DNA of 64,000 bases from Chloroflexota bacterium (GCA_026710655.1 JAPOQN010000007.1:62001-126000), one strand, 5' to 3'. Positions 1 to 13,157 are shown, counted from the stretch's first letter. The notes: generated by a model not told the origin, from the sequence alone. Program-made: numbers and translations.

Positions 1-1
1 C

Positions 2-1285
2 GAGAACGCCCACCACGTCGAGGTCCAGGTTCTCGCCGACGCGCACGGCAACGCCGTCCACCTCGGCGAGCGCGACTGCTCCGTTCAGCGCCGCCATCAG
101 AAGCTCGTCGAGGAGACCCCCAGCCCCGTCCTCGACGAGGCCCTGCGTGCGGAATTGACCGCCGCCGCCCTGCGACTCATGCGCGCCGCTGGCTACGTCA
201 ACGCCGGCACCGTCGAGTTCCTCGTCGGCGAGCCGAAGGACGGCCGCCGCCCCTTCTACTTCCTCGAGGTGAACCCCCGTCTCCAGGTCGAGCACCCGGT
301 CACCGAGGCGGTCACGGGCCTCGACCTTGTCGCCCTCCAGCTCGCTGTCGCCGCCGGGGAACCCCTCCCCTTCGCCCAGGACGGCATCCGCTTCGACGGC
401 CACGCCATCGAGTTCCGCCTCAACGCCGAGGACCCCTGGGCTGGCTTCCTTCCCGCCGCCGGCCGCCTCACCACCCTGACCGCCCCCGGCGCCCGCCTCG
501 ATACCGGCTACGAGGCAGGCGATGCCGTTCCCAGCGAGTACGACTCGCTCGTCGCCAAGCTCGTCGTCCGCGGACCTGTCCGCGGCGCGACGCTGCAGCT
601 CGCGGCCGGCGTGCTGGGGAGCGCATCCCTTGCGGGCCTCCGCACCAACCTGCCCCTCCACCGCGCCGTCCTTGCCAACCCCGTCTTCGCTGCCGGAGAG
701 GCGACCGTGCAGTGGCTCGAACGCGAGCTCCCCGCCCTCCTCGAAGCTGCCCGCCCGCACCCCGCTGCCCTGGCCGCGGCTGCCCGCCTTTTCGCCTCCC
801 GCGAGGAGCCGGGCTTCGCCGGCTCCGCCTGGCTCGCTCCCGGCGCCCGTATCCTCTGGCTCGACGACGGCGCCGGACCCCGCTCCGTGTCCCTCGTTCG
901 GGATCAGGCCAGTGTCGACGGCGAGTCCGTAGATGCCGGGGATGCAGCCTCAGTCACCGCGCGACTCGAACCCGACGGCAGCGTCGTGGTTGGTGCACCG
1001 ATCGGCGATTTCCGCGTCCGGCTCGTCCCTCCGCCGGCCACGTCCGCCGCCGCCCGCGCCGGCGATGGTCCCGCCAGCGCGATCCGCGCGCCCCTGGCGG
1101 GACGCGTCGCCGCCGTGAACGTGCGTGAGGGCGAGCCCGTAGCCGACGGCGTCGTCGTCGCCGTCCTCGACGCGATGAAGATGGAGCACGCCATCACCGC
1201 CCCAGGTGCGGGAACGGTCAGCGCCGTCCACGTGGCCCCCGACGAGGTCGTCGAGGCAGGGGCGCTCCTCGTCGAGCTGGAGTAG
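2..1285 (+). CDS. Acyl-CoA carboxylase alpha subunit (biotin carboxylase plus biotin carrier), 5' partial
   Basis: The reading frame is open from base 2, so the gene starts before the window; 427 residues are visible. The fragment enters inside the ATP-grasp domain of biotin carboxylase (HVEVQVLAD, GERDCSVQRRHQK, then the FLEVNPRLQVEHPVTE active-site stretch near residue 90). It continues through the biotin carboxylase C-terminal domain and ends with a biotinyl domain, where VLDAMKMEH places the biotinylated lysine near visible residue 393. The joined layout is that of the alpha subunit of acetyl-, propionyl- or methylcrotonyl-CoA carboxylases, which carboxylate biotin with ATP and bicarbonate for transfer by a separate beta subunit. 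Which acyl-CoA is used cannot be told from this end. It converges on ilvN with a 5 bp gap. Confidence 0.95.
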   Translation, partial: ENAHHVEVQVLADAHGNAVHLGERDCSVQRRHQKLVEETPSPVLDEALRAELTAAALRLMRAAGYVNAGTVEFLVGEPKDGRRPFYFLEVNPRLQVEHPVTEAVTGLDLVALQLAVAAGEPLPFAQDGIRFDGHAIEFRLNAEDPWAGFLPAAGRLTTLTAPGARLDTGYEAGDAVPSEYDSLVAKLVVRGPVRGATLQLAAGVLGSASLAGLRTNLPLHRAVLANPVFAAGEATVQWLERELPALLEAARPHPAALAAAARLFASREEPGFAGSAWLAPGARILWLDDGAGPRSVSLVRDQASVDGESVDAGDAASVTARLEPDGSVVVGAPIGDFRVRLVPPPATSAAARAGDGPASAIRAPLAGRVAAVNVREGEPVADGVVVAVLDAMKMEHAITAPGAGTVSAVHVAPDEVVEAGALLVELE

Positions 1286-1290
1286 CCGCT

Positions 1291-1889
1291 CTAGTCGCTG
1301 CTGAAGGGCAGGTCTGCCTCGACGCGGCGGCCCTGGCTCTGGTGCACGCGCGCGATCGCCTCCGGCTCCGACTCGTGCACGGTCGTGGTCTTCTGCCCGC
1401 GCGTCATCGCGATCGTGCCCGTCCGCGAGAGCTCGCGGATGCCGTACGGCTCGCACATCTTGATGAGCCCGTTGATCTTGTCCTCGTCGCCAACGACCTG
1501 GAGCATCAGCGAGTTCGTCGCCATGTCGACCACGTCCGCACGGAACACGTTCGCGATGTCCAGCAGCTCGTGCCGGTTCACGTTGTTGCAGCGAACCTTG
1601 AGCAGCGCCAGCTCCCGCGTGATCGCGTCCTCGTGCGTCAGGTCGCTCACCTTCACCACGTCGATGAGCTTGTAGAGCTGCTTCTCCACCTGCTCCACGG
1701 GCGCGCTCGCCCCGTCCACGATGATGGTCATGCGGCTCAGGCCCTCGAACTCCGTGGGCCCGACCGCCAGCGACTCGATGTTGAAGCCCCGCCGCCGGAA
1801 CAGCCCCGCCACGCGCTGCAGCACACCCGGCTTGTCCTCGACGATGGCGACGACGGTGTGGTGGCTCGGTCGTGTTCCGTTGCTGATCG

Positions 1890-1893
<4 letters not shown>
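1291..1893 (-). CDS. ilvN: Acetolactate synthase small (regulatory) subunit IlvN
   Basis: This 200-residue protein starts with an ACT domain (HHTVVAIVEDKPGVLQRVAGLF, residues about 11-85) and continues with the C-terminal regulatory domain of the family. The small subunit binds branched-chain amino acids, mainly valine, and gives feedback control and full activity to the catalytic subunit. Its ATG overlaps the ilvB stop by 4 bp (ATGA), so the two are translationally coupled. A longer frame open upstream runs antisense to nothing and inside ilvB, and was rejected as the start. Length is slightly above the usual 160-175 residues because of a charged C-terminal tail. Confidence 0.95.
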
Positions 1894-3581
<1,688 letters not shown>

Positions 3582-3757
3582 GGTTGAGTCCTTCCACCGG
3601 CTCTGATTTGCCGGCCTGTGCCCTGGTGGGGGCTGACCGGTGCCTGCCACGCCATGCGGTCGTGGCGGCTCGGGATTCGGCGGTGGCGCCTCGCCCCGAG
3701 CGTTCAGCGAGCGGAGGTGCGGCCGGTAAGCCGCTATCCCTCCAGTGAGCCAATCCG

Positions 3758-3786
3758 AGTGTAGGCCCCATCCCCTCTTACGTGAA
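3758..3786 (-). promoter_or_regulatory. Candidate promoter for ilvBN
   Basis: On the minus strand TTCACG (3786-3781) and TACACT (3763-3758) are separated by exactly 17 bases, each matching 4 of 6 positions of the vegetative consensus. It would give a leader of about 170 bases before ilvB. No T-box motif, leader peptide rich in Ile/Val/Leu, or clear terminator was found in that leader. Confidence 0.4.
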
Positions 3787-3830
3787 GCACCAGCCGTTCA
3801 CATCGCGCCCGCCACCCCGGAGGGCCGGGC

Positions 3831-3836
3831 TACACT
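3831..3836 (+). promoter_or_regulatory. -10 box 6 bases before the ImmA/IrrE-like gene
   Basis: TACACT is followed by exactly six bases and then the ATG at 3843, so transcription would start at or next to the start codon. This is one of a set of identically spaced boxes in the window that suggest leaderless messages. No good -35 box is visible. Confidence 0.45.
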
Positions 3837-3842
3837 GTGGCG

Positions 3843-5048
3843 ATGACTCAAGCTGTGCTCTTCGACGAGGAACCGCGGCTTGCCATTGACGGGCGGTCAT
3901 GTCGCCGGGTGCGCGAGAGCATCGCGTTGGATGAGGAAACGGCCGTCAAGAGGATTCAGGCGGCGCTGCGGCGCTCCGTCCCGAAGGCCGAGGTGACAGT
4001 GGCGGCGCTGCGGGACTGGGAGGCTGGTGCAACAAGCCGCTCGATGCCGGAGATCGAAGCATGGGCGGAAGCGCTCCTGCTGCCTTTTGGGGCAATGGCT
4101 GACCCCGCGAGTTGGGCACGCCCCCAGACCGACTTCCGGACGGGCGAGGGTGCGGCGAGCTACAGCACCCATCGGAAGCTGCGCACCTTCGATGCCTTCT
4201 GCGAGCTGGCGAAAGAGATCTCTCTGGCTGAGGGCTCGGCTGAGGACGTAAGCCTGCCGGTAGGGGATCTTACGGAGCTCTTGGATGCTCGGGGTACACC
4301 CGACGACGTGGCAATCGAGCGATTCGCTATGGCGATTCGGGGGACCATCGGACTGACGCGCGCCCGCCAGGACCAATGGGCGGATGATGAGGTGGCGCTG
4401 GCGGATGCGGCTACGGCAGTCGAAGGCGTTGGGGTCTTCGTCTTCACCCTGTCGCTCGACACCGCGGAGCTGCGCGGGGCTTCGCGCTGGGATGTGGGGA
4501 TGCCTCCCGCTGTGCTGCTAAGTTCGGGCGACGGTGCCGCGCCAAGACTCTTCACCTTGGCCCATGAACTCACCCATCTGTGCCTGCGACAGGGTCGGCG
4601 AGAGATCGCTCTCTGCACCCCCTTCGCTAGCCGAAAGACGACTAACCGGGAGGAGCTCGTGGCAAACCGCGTTGCTGGGGCACTGCTCGTCCCGAGCGCA
4701 GACCTTGAGCCTCTGCTGGCGGACGTCCCGTTCGCCGCGGATTACCGTTCACTGCCATGGAGCGTGCGCCAGGGTTTGCGTGAGCGGTTCAACGTGAGCA
4801 ACAGCGTGCTCGGCGTGCGGTTAGCGCAGATGGGCTTTGTCGGCGACCCGAGCCTACCGAAGCCGTCCAAGCGAGGCGGAGGGGGCAAGGGCAGCCTGTC
4901 TCTGCCAGTGCGCTACCGGCGCTACCTAGGGCCGCGGGCACTCACGGGGGCGCGGGCCGCCGTGGCCAACGGGAGTCTCGGTGTCGAGCGCATCGCCCGT
5001 CTGCTGGACATGCGTACAGACCAGGTGGCGGCCACGCTCGAAACTTGA
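3843..5048 (+). CDS. XRE-like / ImmA-IrrE family zinc metallopeptidase
   Basis: This 401-residue protein has a zinc-peptidase core with HELTH (in LFTLAHELTHLC, about residue 240) and a downstream glutamate in EELVANRVAGALLVP, the arrangement of the ImmA/IrrE (COG2856) family. Residues about 15-85 look like a divergent helix-turn-helix (VTVAALRDWEAGATSRSMPEIEAWA). Such proteins cleave a repressor or act as the antitoxin or regulatory half of two-gene modules. The next gene, a PIN protein, begins at the last base of this stop codon (TGATG), so the two form one unit. A GTG six bases upstream could also start the frame; the ATG is preferred because it sits six bases behind a -10 box. Base composition is less GC-rich than the neighbours, which suggests acquisition. 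Confidence 0.8.
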   Translation: MTQAVLFDEEPRLAIDGRSCRRVRESIALDEETAVKRIQAALRRSVPKAEVTVAALRDWEAGATSRSMPEIEAWAEALLLPFGAMADPASWARPQTDFRTGEGAASYSTHRKLRTFDAFCELAKEISLAEGSAEDVSLPVGDLTELLDARGTPDDVAIERFAMAIRGTIGLTRARQDQWADDEVALADAATAVEGVGVFVFTLSLDTAELRGASRWDVGMPPAVLLSSGDGAAPRLFTLAHELTHLCLRQGRREIALCTPFASRKTTNREELVANRVAGALLVPSADLEPLLADVPFAADYRSLPWSVRQGLRERFNVSNSVLGVRLAQMGFVGDPSLPKPSKRGGGGKGSLSLPVRYRRYLGPRALTGARAAVANGSLGVERIARLLDMRTDQVAATLET

Positions 5049-5488
5049 TGGCCGATAACCCAGCCCGCTGCTTCTACGCCGATACGAACGCGATCATCGC
5101 GCTCGTCAAGACTGGTCCGGGGCGGCAACTGCTGGAACAGCTTGGCGACCGGAACGAGTTGCGAATTCCTAAGGCTGTTCAGCGGGAGGCGACCCGGCGG
5201 AGGGAGACGGAGGCCGCCCGCTGGGTCCGCGACCACAAGAGATTCGTAATGCCTACAACCCAGGACGTAGCTGCGCTTGCGTTCAGCCTCGCTTCCCACC
5301 ACGAGCGACTGTTTACAACTTCCCCCTCTGCGGCCGATCCCGAGTTGGTGGCGGCGGCTGTGCTTCACCGCGATCGTCAACCGACGCCGACAATCCTTAG
5401 CGACGACACCGGGGTCCAGGCGGTCTGCTTGGAGGAGAATGTCCCCTACGCCACGGTCAGGGCCTTCCAGCACATCTTCGGTATCTAA
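5048..5488 (+). CDS. PIN-like domain protein (DUF4411-type), probable toxin partner
   Basis: The 146-residue protein has the acidic pattern of a PIN nuclease: an aspartate in FYADTNAIIAL near residue 12, a glutamate in KAVQREATRR near 44, and two aspartates in ILSDDTGVQAVC near 118. PIN enzymes are metal-dependent ribonucleases, and many are the toxic half of toxin-antitoxin pairs. A PIN-like gene directly behind an XRE/ImmA-IrrE gene is a known pairing, and the TGATG junction implies coupled translation. An alternative TTG three bases upstream is possible. It converges on the phosphohexomutase gene with a 15 bp gap. RNase activity and toxicity are inferred from the family and the pairing. 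Confidence 0.75.
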   Translation: MADNPARCFYADTNAIIALVKTGPGRQLLEQLGDRNELRIPKAVQREATRRRETEAARWVRDHKRFVMPTTQDVAALAFSLASHHERLFTTSPSAADPELVAAAVLHRDRQPTPTILSDDTGVQAVCLEENVPYATVRAFQHIFGI

Positions 5489-5503
5489 GGACCGGTCCCC
5501 GCC

Positions 5504-6934
5504 TCAGCCCGCGAACGCATCCCCCACCAGCGCCTGCCCCGCCTCGATCACCGGCCCTACCTTCGATTCGTCCCGCAGCTCCGTGTAGATGCGCAGCAGC
5601 GGCTCCGTGCCCGAGAGCCGGAACAGCACCCACCCCTCCGACAGCAGGAAGCGCCATCCGTCGGTCGTGTCCACCCCCTCGACCGGCAGCCCCGCGAACT
5701 CCCGTGGCGAGGCCGCGTCGAGCGCCGCTCGCACGTTCACGTTCGCGCCCGGCTCCAGCTCAAGGTCCACCCGCTCGTAATAGTGCGGCCCCGTGATCGC
5801 GAACACGTCCTCCAGCAGCTCGGCCGGACCCTTGCCGCTGATCGCCATCGCGTCCAGCAGGTAGAGCGCTGAGAGGATGCCGTCGCGCTCGGGCAGGTGC
5901 CCGCGGAACCCGTACCCCCCGCTCTCCTCCCCCCCGATGAGCGCATCCTCGCGCATCATCACCGGCCCTATGTGCTTGAACCCCACCGGCGTCTCGATGC
6001 AGGCCGCCCCGTGGTGCTCGGCCAGGAGGCGCGCCATCGCCGTCGTCGTCACCGACTTCACGACCGCTCCCCGCAGACCCCGCGCCCCCAGCAGGTACTC
6101 GACCAGCAGCGCGAACGTCCGCAGCTGGTCCACGTACGCCCCCGACCCGTCCACCAGCCCCACCCGGTCGGCGTCGCCATCGTTCGCGATGCCCGCGTCG
6201 AAGCCGCCCCCCGCCACCAGCGAGAGCAGCGCGTCGAGGTTCGAGGCGATCGGCTCGGGCGCCCGCAGCCCCGGGAAGAGCGGGTTGCGCTCGGTGTGAA
6301 TCTCCTCGACCCGGGTGCTGCCACCGTCGAGCAGCTCCGGCAGGAGCCCCGCCCCCGCGCCATACATGGGGTCGACCGCCACCCGTAGCCCCGCCCCCCG
6401 GATGCGGTCGAGGTCGACCTGCCGGCCCAGCCCCGCCAGGTAGCCGGGAATCGGGTCGAAGCGCGCGATCGCGTCGGTGTCCGCCGGAGCCAGCTTCGGC
6501 CCCGCCGGGTCGGCGAGGATGGCGGGCACGCGCCGCTCGATGTCGGCCACGATTTCCGGGCTGGCGCTGCCGCCGTAGTGCGGCTTCACCTTGATCCCGT
6601 TCCAGCGGAAGGGATTGTGGCTGCTCGTCACGATCACGCCCCCGCTCGCCCCCGCCTCGATGATGCGGTAGCTCAGTGCGGGCGTGGGCGCGGGCCGGTC
6701 CGCAAGCTGCACCTCGAACCCATTCCCCGCCAGGACGCGCGCCACAGCCAGCGCAAACTCATCCGATTGGAAGCGTGTGTCGTACCCCACCACCAGCGGC
6801 TCACCCCGTCCCCGCGTCTCCGCGAAGTGCTCGGCGACCGCCTGCGCGCAGGCGCGCACGTTCTCGAAGGTGAACGCCTCGCCCATGATCGCGCGCCAGC
6901 CGTCCGTGCCGAAGCGCACCGGGTTCTCGCTCAT
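5504..6934 (-). CDS. Phosphoglucomutase/phosphomannomutase family protein
   Basis: This 476-residue alpha-D-phosphohexomutase shows all four family signatures: the phosphoserine loop VTSSHNP (about residue 104), the metal loop NDGDADRVGLVD, the sugar-specificity loop GGEESGGYGF and the phosphate-binding SGTEPLLRIY near the C-terminus. It interconverts hexose-1- and hexose-6-phosphates; glucose, mannose or glucosamine cannot be separated by eye. The ATG giving MSENPVRFGTDGW is preceded by GGAGGGGGTGAG, a strong ribosome site; a ten-residue in-frame extension was rejected. It lies 4 bp behind a sugar-1-phosphate nucleotidyltransferase, which would use its product. Confidence 0.92.
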   Translation of the reverse strand: MSENPVRFGTDGWRAIMGEAFTFENVRACAQAVAEHFAETRGRGEPLVVGYDTRFQSDEFALAVARVLAGNGFEVQLADRPAPTPALSYRIIEAGASGGVIVTSSHNPFRWNGIKVKPHYGGSASPEIVADIERRVPAILADPAGPKLAPADTDAIARFDPIPGYLAGLGRQVDLDRIRGAGLRVAVDPMYGAGAGLLPELLDGGSTRVEEIHTERNPLFPGLRAPEPIASNLDALLSLVAGGGFDAGIANDGDADRVGLVDGSGAYVDQLRTFALLVEYLLGARGLRGAVVKSVTTTAMARLLAEHHGAACIETPVGFKHIGPVMMREDALIGGEESGGYGFRGHLPERDGILSALYLLDAMAISGKGPAELLEDVFAITGPHYYERVDLELEPGANVNVRAALDAASPREFAGLPVEGVDTTDGWRFLLSEGWVLFRLSGTEPLLRIYTELRDESKVGPVIEAGQALVGDAFAG

Positions 6935-6938
6935 CGCC

Positions 6939-7946
6939 TCACCCCCTCCGGCCGCCCGGTTCAACCAGGTCGCCTGGCCGCAGCCTGGCCCCAGCCGCCA
7001 CGCTCGCCCCGCGCCCCAGCACCGCCCCCCGCACCACCGCCCTCGCCCCGATCGTGACGCCGTCGGCCAGCACCGAGTCGCTCACCCGCGCACCTGCTTC
7101 CACCCGCACATCCTCCCACAGCACCGACCCCGTGACCCACGCGCCCGCCGCCACCACGCTCCCGTGCCCCAGCGCCGACCCCTCGATGCTGCCCGCGTCA
7201 TCCGCCACGTGGGCCGTTCTCGCCAGCAGTGGCATCCCTTCCCGCCTTGCCAGCGCCTGCGAGAGTTCGAGGTAGCGCGCGGGTGTCCCCAGGTCCGCCC
7301 ACAGTCCTTCGAAGCCGTAGCCCAGCACGTTCTCGCCCCGCCCCACCAGCGACGGGAACAGCGTCTCCTCCACCCGAACCGCCCCCGGCGGAATCTCCCC
7401 CACCAGGTCCGGCTCGAACACCCAGACGCCCGCGTTCACGAGGTCGCTCGGAGCCGTCCCCGGCGGCGGCTTCTCGACAAACCCCGTGATGCGCGAGTCC
7501 CCGTCGACCACCGCCACGCCAAACGCCGACGGCTCGGAGACCCGGCACAGGGCCAGCGTAAGCCGCGCCTGTGTTTGTTCGTGCGCCCCCAGCGCCGGTC
7601 CGAGGTCGAAGTCCACGTACACGTCCCCGTTCAGCACGAGGAAGCGCCCCTCTACCTCCGCCGCCCGCACCGCGTTCCGGATCGCGCCCCCCGACTCCAG
7701 CCGCTCACGTTCCACCACGTGCGCAATCGTGAGCCCCCCGCGGTCCCCCTCTGGATACTCCTTCACGAGGTCGTCCTGGCGTTGTCCCATCGCCAGCACT
7801 GCCCGTTCGGTGCCGAACCGGCCGAGCCAGTCGAGCAGGTGGTCGAGCGCGGGCCGGTTCGCGACCGGGATAAGGCTCTTGTGGCGCGTTAGGGTCAGCG
7901 GCCGAAGCCGTGAGCCCTGCCCCCCGACGAGGATGATCGCGTCCAT
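6939..7946 (-). CDS. Sugar-1-phosphate nucleotidyltransferase with left-handed beta-helix tail
   Basis: The 335-residue protein opens with the nucleotidyltransferase signature VGGQGSRLRPLT (residues 7-18) and a conserved lysine in HKSLIPVANRP. NGDVYVDFD and VNAGVWVFEP are the usual metal and substrate-binding stretches. The last 90 residues have hexapeptide-type repeats (AGAWVTGSVLWEDVRVEAGA), a left-handed beta-helix that often makes such enzymes oligomeric. It would join NTP and a hexose-1-phosphate to give NDP-sugar for cell envelope polysaccharides, upstream of and probably co-transcribed with the phosphohexomutase. GDP-mannose or UDP/dTDP-glucose specificity is not resolved. Confidence 0.88.
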   Translation of the reverse strand: MDAIILVGGQGSRLRPLTLTRHKSLIPVANRPALDHLLDWLGRFGTERAVLAMGQRQDDLVKEYPEGDRGGLTIAHVVERERLESGGAIRNAVRAAEVEGRFLVLNGDVYVDFDLGPALGAHEQTQARLTLALCRVSEPSAFGVAVVDGDSRITGFVEKPPPGTAPSDLVNAGVWVFEPDLVGEIPPGAVRVEETLFPSLVGRGENVLGYGFEGLWADLGTPARYLELSQALARREGMPLLARTAHVADDAGSIEGSALGHGSVVAAGAWVTGSVLWEDVRVEAGARVSDSVLADGVTIGARAVVRGAVLGRGASVAAGARLRPGDLVEPGGRRG

Positions 7947-7958
7947 GCTCGCCGAACG

Positions 7959-10450
<2,492 letters not shown>

Positions 10451-10457
10451 TCAGGCC

Positions 10458-11363
10458 TCACAAGCGTACCGAAACAATCGCTCCGCCGCGCTCTCGCCCC
10501 CGCATCCGTGCCAGCAGCCGCCGCGGCAACGCCAGCAGCGCCGCCGAATCGCGCCGCATCGCCGTCGCCTCCACCATCTCCCCCGAGTCGCGATACCCGA
10601 GCCGTCGGTAGGCCGCGACTGCGGGCCCGTTGTTCGGGTCCACCGTCAGCACGACCGTCTCGCACGTCTCCAGCAGCGTCTCTGTCGCCGCGCTTGTCGC
10701 CGCCGTCGCGTAGCCCTGCCCGCGCTGCCGCGGGTGGGTGAAGACGTTTCCCACCACCGCGACCCGCTCCTGCGGCGAGACCGCGTGCGTCCCTGCGATC
10801 GCCACCAGCCGCCCGCTGACCACCACTCCCCGGTACACCCCCCCGTCGATGTGCTCCGCCTCGTAGTAGGTCGGGTTCCCGTCCGACCCGTAGAGCTGGT
10901 TGATGCGCCGGATGTCGATCCCCAGCAGGCGCACTGCCGGCGCCACCTCGTGCGGCTGGAAAGTGGCGGCTGTCACGGCCATGCGCAGCATGGGCTGGCT
11001 GTTCGAGAGGTGGTACACGTTCCGTACCGCTTCCAGGTGTTCTGGCTTGCAGGTCAAGTAGCTGCGCGCCGGTCCCGGCTCGATCGAGAGGATGGCCGCC
11101 GCCGCCTCGGGGTCGCCAGTCACGAAGGTGGCCTCCCCCAGCCCGCCCCGGCTGTGCGTCACGAGTCCCCGCCCGCCCGGCCCCTCCGCCTCGAACCAGC
11201 GCGTCCGCTCGAACAGGCCCGGCTCGAGCTGGGCCAGCGCGTAGGCCGAGTGCTCCCGCTGCGGACGCAGCCGCTCCCGGATGGCGTCGCGACCCCTGAG
11301 CGTTCGCACGAGGTACTCCCGCCGGTCCCGCCCAGCCGCCCAGGGAAGCCCCCGTTCCGCCAC
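10458..11363 (-). CDS. GNAT family N-acetyltransferase
   Basis: The 301-residue protein carries a GNAT fold in its C-terminal half. Motif A is NVFTHPRQRGQGYATAA (about residues 210-226), the acetyl-CoA pyrophosphate loop, followed by LTVDPNNGPAVAAYRRLGY, the usual N-acetyltransferase end. The N-terminal 130 residues look like a second, degenerate domain of the same type, as in two-domain GNATs. The substrate is unknown. It starts at GTG one base inside the stop codon of the upstream PfkB kinase, so it belongs to the same transcript. Nothing ties it clearly to methionine salvage. Confidence 0.85.
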   Translation of the reverse strand: MAERGLPWAAGRDRREYLVRTLRGRDAIRERLRPQREHSAYALAQLEPGLFERTRWFEAEGPGGRGLVTHSRGGLGEATFVTGDPEAAAAILSIEPGPARSYLTCKPEHLEAVRNVYHLSNSQPMLRMAVTAATFQPHEVAPAVRLLGIDIRRINQLYGSDGNPTYYEAEHIDGGVYRGVVVSGRLVAIAGTHAVSPQERVAVVGNVFTHPRQRGQGYATAATSAATETLLETCETVVLTVDPNNGPAVAAYRRLGYRDSGEMVEATAMRRDSAALLALPRRLLARMRGRERGGAIVSVRL

Positions 11364-12274
11364 TAGCCCGCCTCCTCGAAGTGCGTGAATGCCCGGAACT
11401 CACGATACCGCTCCTCGACCTCGTCGCGGGTTAGCTCCAGCAGACGGCTCGGCCCGAACCCCTCCACCGCAAACGACGCCACCGCCGACCCGTAGATGAT
11501 CGCCCGCCGGACCTCCCCCGGCGTGACCTCCGCCGTATCGAGGTAGCCCATGAACGCCCCCGCGAACGTGTCGCCCGCCCCCGTCGGGTCCACCACGTCC
11601 TCCAGCGGGTAACCCGGCGCGACGAAATAGTCGTCCGGGCTCGCGTAGACCGCCCCGTACTCGCCCAGTTTGATCAGCGCCGCCTTCGCTCCCGCCTCCA
11701 CCAGCGCCCGCCCCGCCTTCGCGATGCTCGCCTGGCCGGTCAGCTGCCGCGCCTCCGTCTCGTTCACCGAGGCGAAGTCCGCCGCCCGCATGGCCGCCTC
11801 CACCCCCTTCTTGGCCGTGTCGATGTAAATCTGGATCGTGTCGACCATCGTCGCCCGCGCCGACGGCAGCGCCCCCAGCAGGCCCAGCTGCGCCTGCGGG
11901 TCGTCCGCCGCCATGAAGGCCGTGCTCGAGTCCTCCCAGCCGGCCGGCAGGACCGGCTTCCAGCCGTCGTTCACGCCGAGGTGCGTAAAGAGGGTGTCGC
12001 GGGTGTTCATGTCGTAGTGGTAGCGAGCCCCCCAGCGGCTGGTCGTCCCGCCCTCGATCGTGGTCAGCCCCGCCAGGTCGATGCCTCGCCCCTCCAGCTT
12101 GGCTTGCTCGCCCTCCGGGAAGTCCTCGCCGATCGCTGCGAGGAGCCGCACGTCCGTGAACTGCGCCGCCGCCAGCGCCGCGCACGTCGCCGACCCCCCC
12201 AGCGACTGCTTCACCTTCGCGAACGGCGTCTCGATCGCGTCCAGCGCCACCCAGCCCGATACCAGCAGCGTCAT
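11363..12274 (-). CDS. PfkB family carbohydrate/nucleoside kinase
   Basis: The 303-residue protein has the ribokinase-like ending DPTGAGDTFAGAFMGYL with the catalytic aspartate, and an N-terminal GGSATCAALAAAQ substrate-binding glycine pair. The start giving MTLLVSGWVALD is chosen because its ATG overlaps the mtnP stop by 4 bp (ATGA); the longer upstream frame lies inside mtnP. Family members phosphorylate sugars or nucleosides. Its place directly after methylthioadenosine phosphorylase suggests a nucleoside or pentose substrate from salvage, but this is inference only. Confidence 0.88.
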   Translation of the reverse strand: MTLLVSGWVALDAIETPFAKVKQSLGGSATCAALAAAQFTDVRLLAAIGEDFPEGEQAKLEGRGIDLAGLTTIEGGTTSRWGARYHYDMNTRDTLFTHLGVNDGWKPVLPAGWEDSSTAFMAADDPQAQLGLLGALPSARATMVDTIQIYIDTAKKGVEAAMRAADFASVNETEARQLTGQASIAKAGRALVEAGAKAALIKLGEYGAVYASPDDYFVAPGYPLEDVVDPTGAGDTFAGAFMGYLDTAEVTPGEVRRAIIYGSAVASFAVEGFGPSRLLELTRDEVEERYREFRAFTHFEEAG

Positions 12275-13149
12275 GCCTGCCCCGCTCCCAGCCGCCGGCC
12301 GAGGATGGGAGCCAACCGCGTCCGCGCCTGCGCCGGGACCGACTTCGGTGGCGTCACCAGCGCCGCGTCGAGCGTGTGCCCGCAATCGCAGCTGTCGTCC
12401 GCCAGCCCCGCCACGAGGCTCCCCACCGCCCGCCGGCTCACCTCCACGTTCTCCGCCAATCGCGTCATCACGATCGTCGCGTCGACCGCTTCCTCCCCCT
12501 CGTGCCAGGCGTCGTAGTCGGTCACCGCCGCCAGCATCGCGTAGCAGAGCTCCGCCTCGCGGGCCAGCTTCGCTTCCGGCAGCGCCGTCATCCCCACCAG
12601 GCTCGCCCCCCACGAGCGGTACAGCTCGCTCTCCGCCTTCGTCCCGAACGCGGGCCCCTCGATGGTGACGTAGGCGCCCCCGTCGTGCGCCGTCGCCCCC
12701 GCCTCCCCCGCTGCCGCCAGCGCTCGCACCCGCAGGCTCCCGCAGAACGGCTCGGCGAAGGACACGTGCGCGACCACGCCATCCCCGAAGAACGTGCTCG
12801 GTCGGTCTCCGCGCGTGCGGTCGATGAGTTGATCTGGCGCCACCAGGTGCCCCGGCGCGTAGTCCTCCCGCAGCGACCCCACCGCCGACACCGCCAGCAC
12901 GCGCCTCACCCCCAGCGACTTCAGCGCCCAGAAGTTCGCGCGCTGCGGCAGCTCCGAGGGCAGCAGCCGGTGGCCCCGCCCGTGCCGCGCCAGGAAGGCG
13001 ACGCGCTTCCCCTCCAGCTCCCCTACCCGGATCGTGTCGCTCGGCTCTCCGAACGGCGTTCTGATCCCCAGCTCTTCCACCCCGCGCAGCCCCGGCATCT
13101 CGTAGAAGCCGCTCCCGCCGAGGACCGCCAGCTCGATCGATTCAGGCAC
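12271..13149 (-). CDS. mtnP: S-methyl-5'-thioadenosine phosphorylase MtnP
   Basis: This 292-residue member of the purine nucleoside phosphorylase family splits methylthioadenosine, a by-product of polyamine and related SAM-using reactions, into adenine and methylthioribose-1-phosphate. Signatures are AVLGGSGFYEM at the N-terminus, ARHGRGHRLLPSELP for phosphate and ribose binding, the EGPAFGTKAESELYRSWGA stretch and GMTALPEAKLAREAELCYA. The GTG giving VPESIELAV is preferred; it lies 8 bases behind a TAGACT box. The products are used by Apt (adenine) and MtnA (methylthioribose-1-phosphate), both encoded on the same strand 1-3 kb upstream. Confidence 0.93.
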   Translation of the reverse strand: MPESIELAVLGGSGFYEMPGLRGVEELGIRTPFGEPSDTIRVGELEGKRVAFLARHGRGHRLLPSELPQRANFWALKSLGVRRVLAVSAVGSLREDYAPGHLVAPDQLIDRTRGDRPSTFFGDGVVAHVSFAEPFCGSLRVRALAAAGEAGATAHDGGAYVTIEGPAFGTKAESELYRSWGASLVGMTALPEAKLAREAELCYAMLAAVTDYDAWHEGEEAVDATIVMTRLAENVEVSRRAVGSLVAGLADDSCDCGHTLDAALVTPPKSVPAQARTRLAPILGRRLGAGQA

Positions 13150-13157
13150 TGCCTCGG

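Noticed and set aside
3582-3757. T-box riboswitch or amino acid attenuator before ilvB
   Set aside because: No T-box TGG-type conserved bulge sequence, no codon-rich leader peptide and no terminator-antiterminator pair was found.
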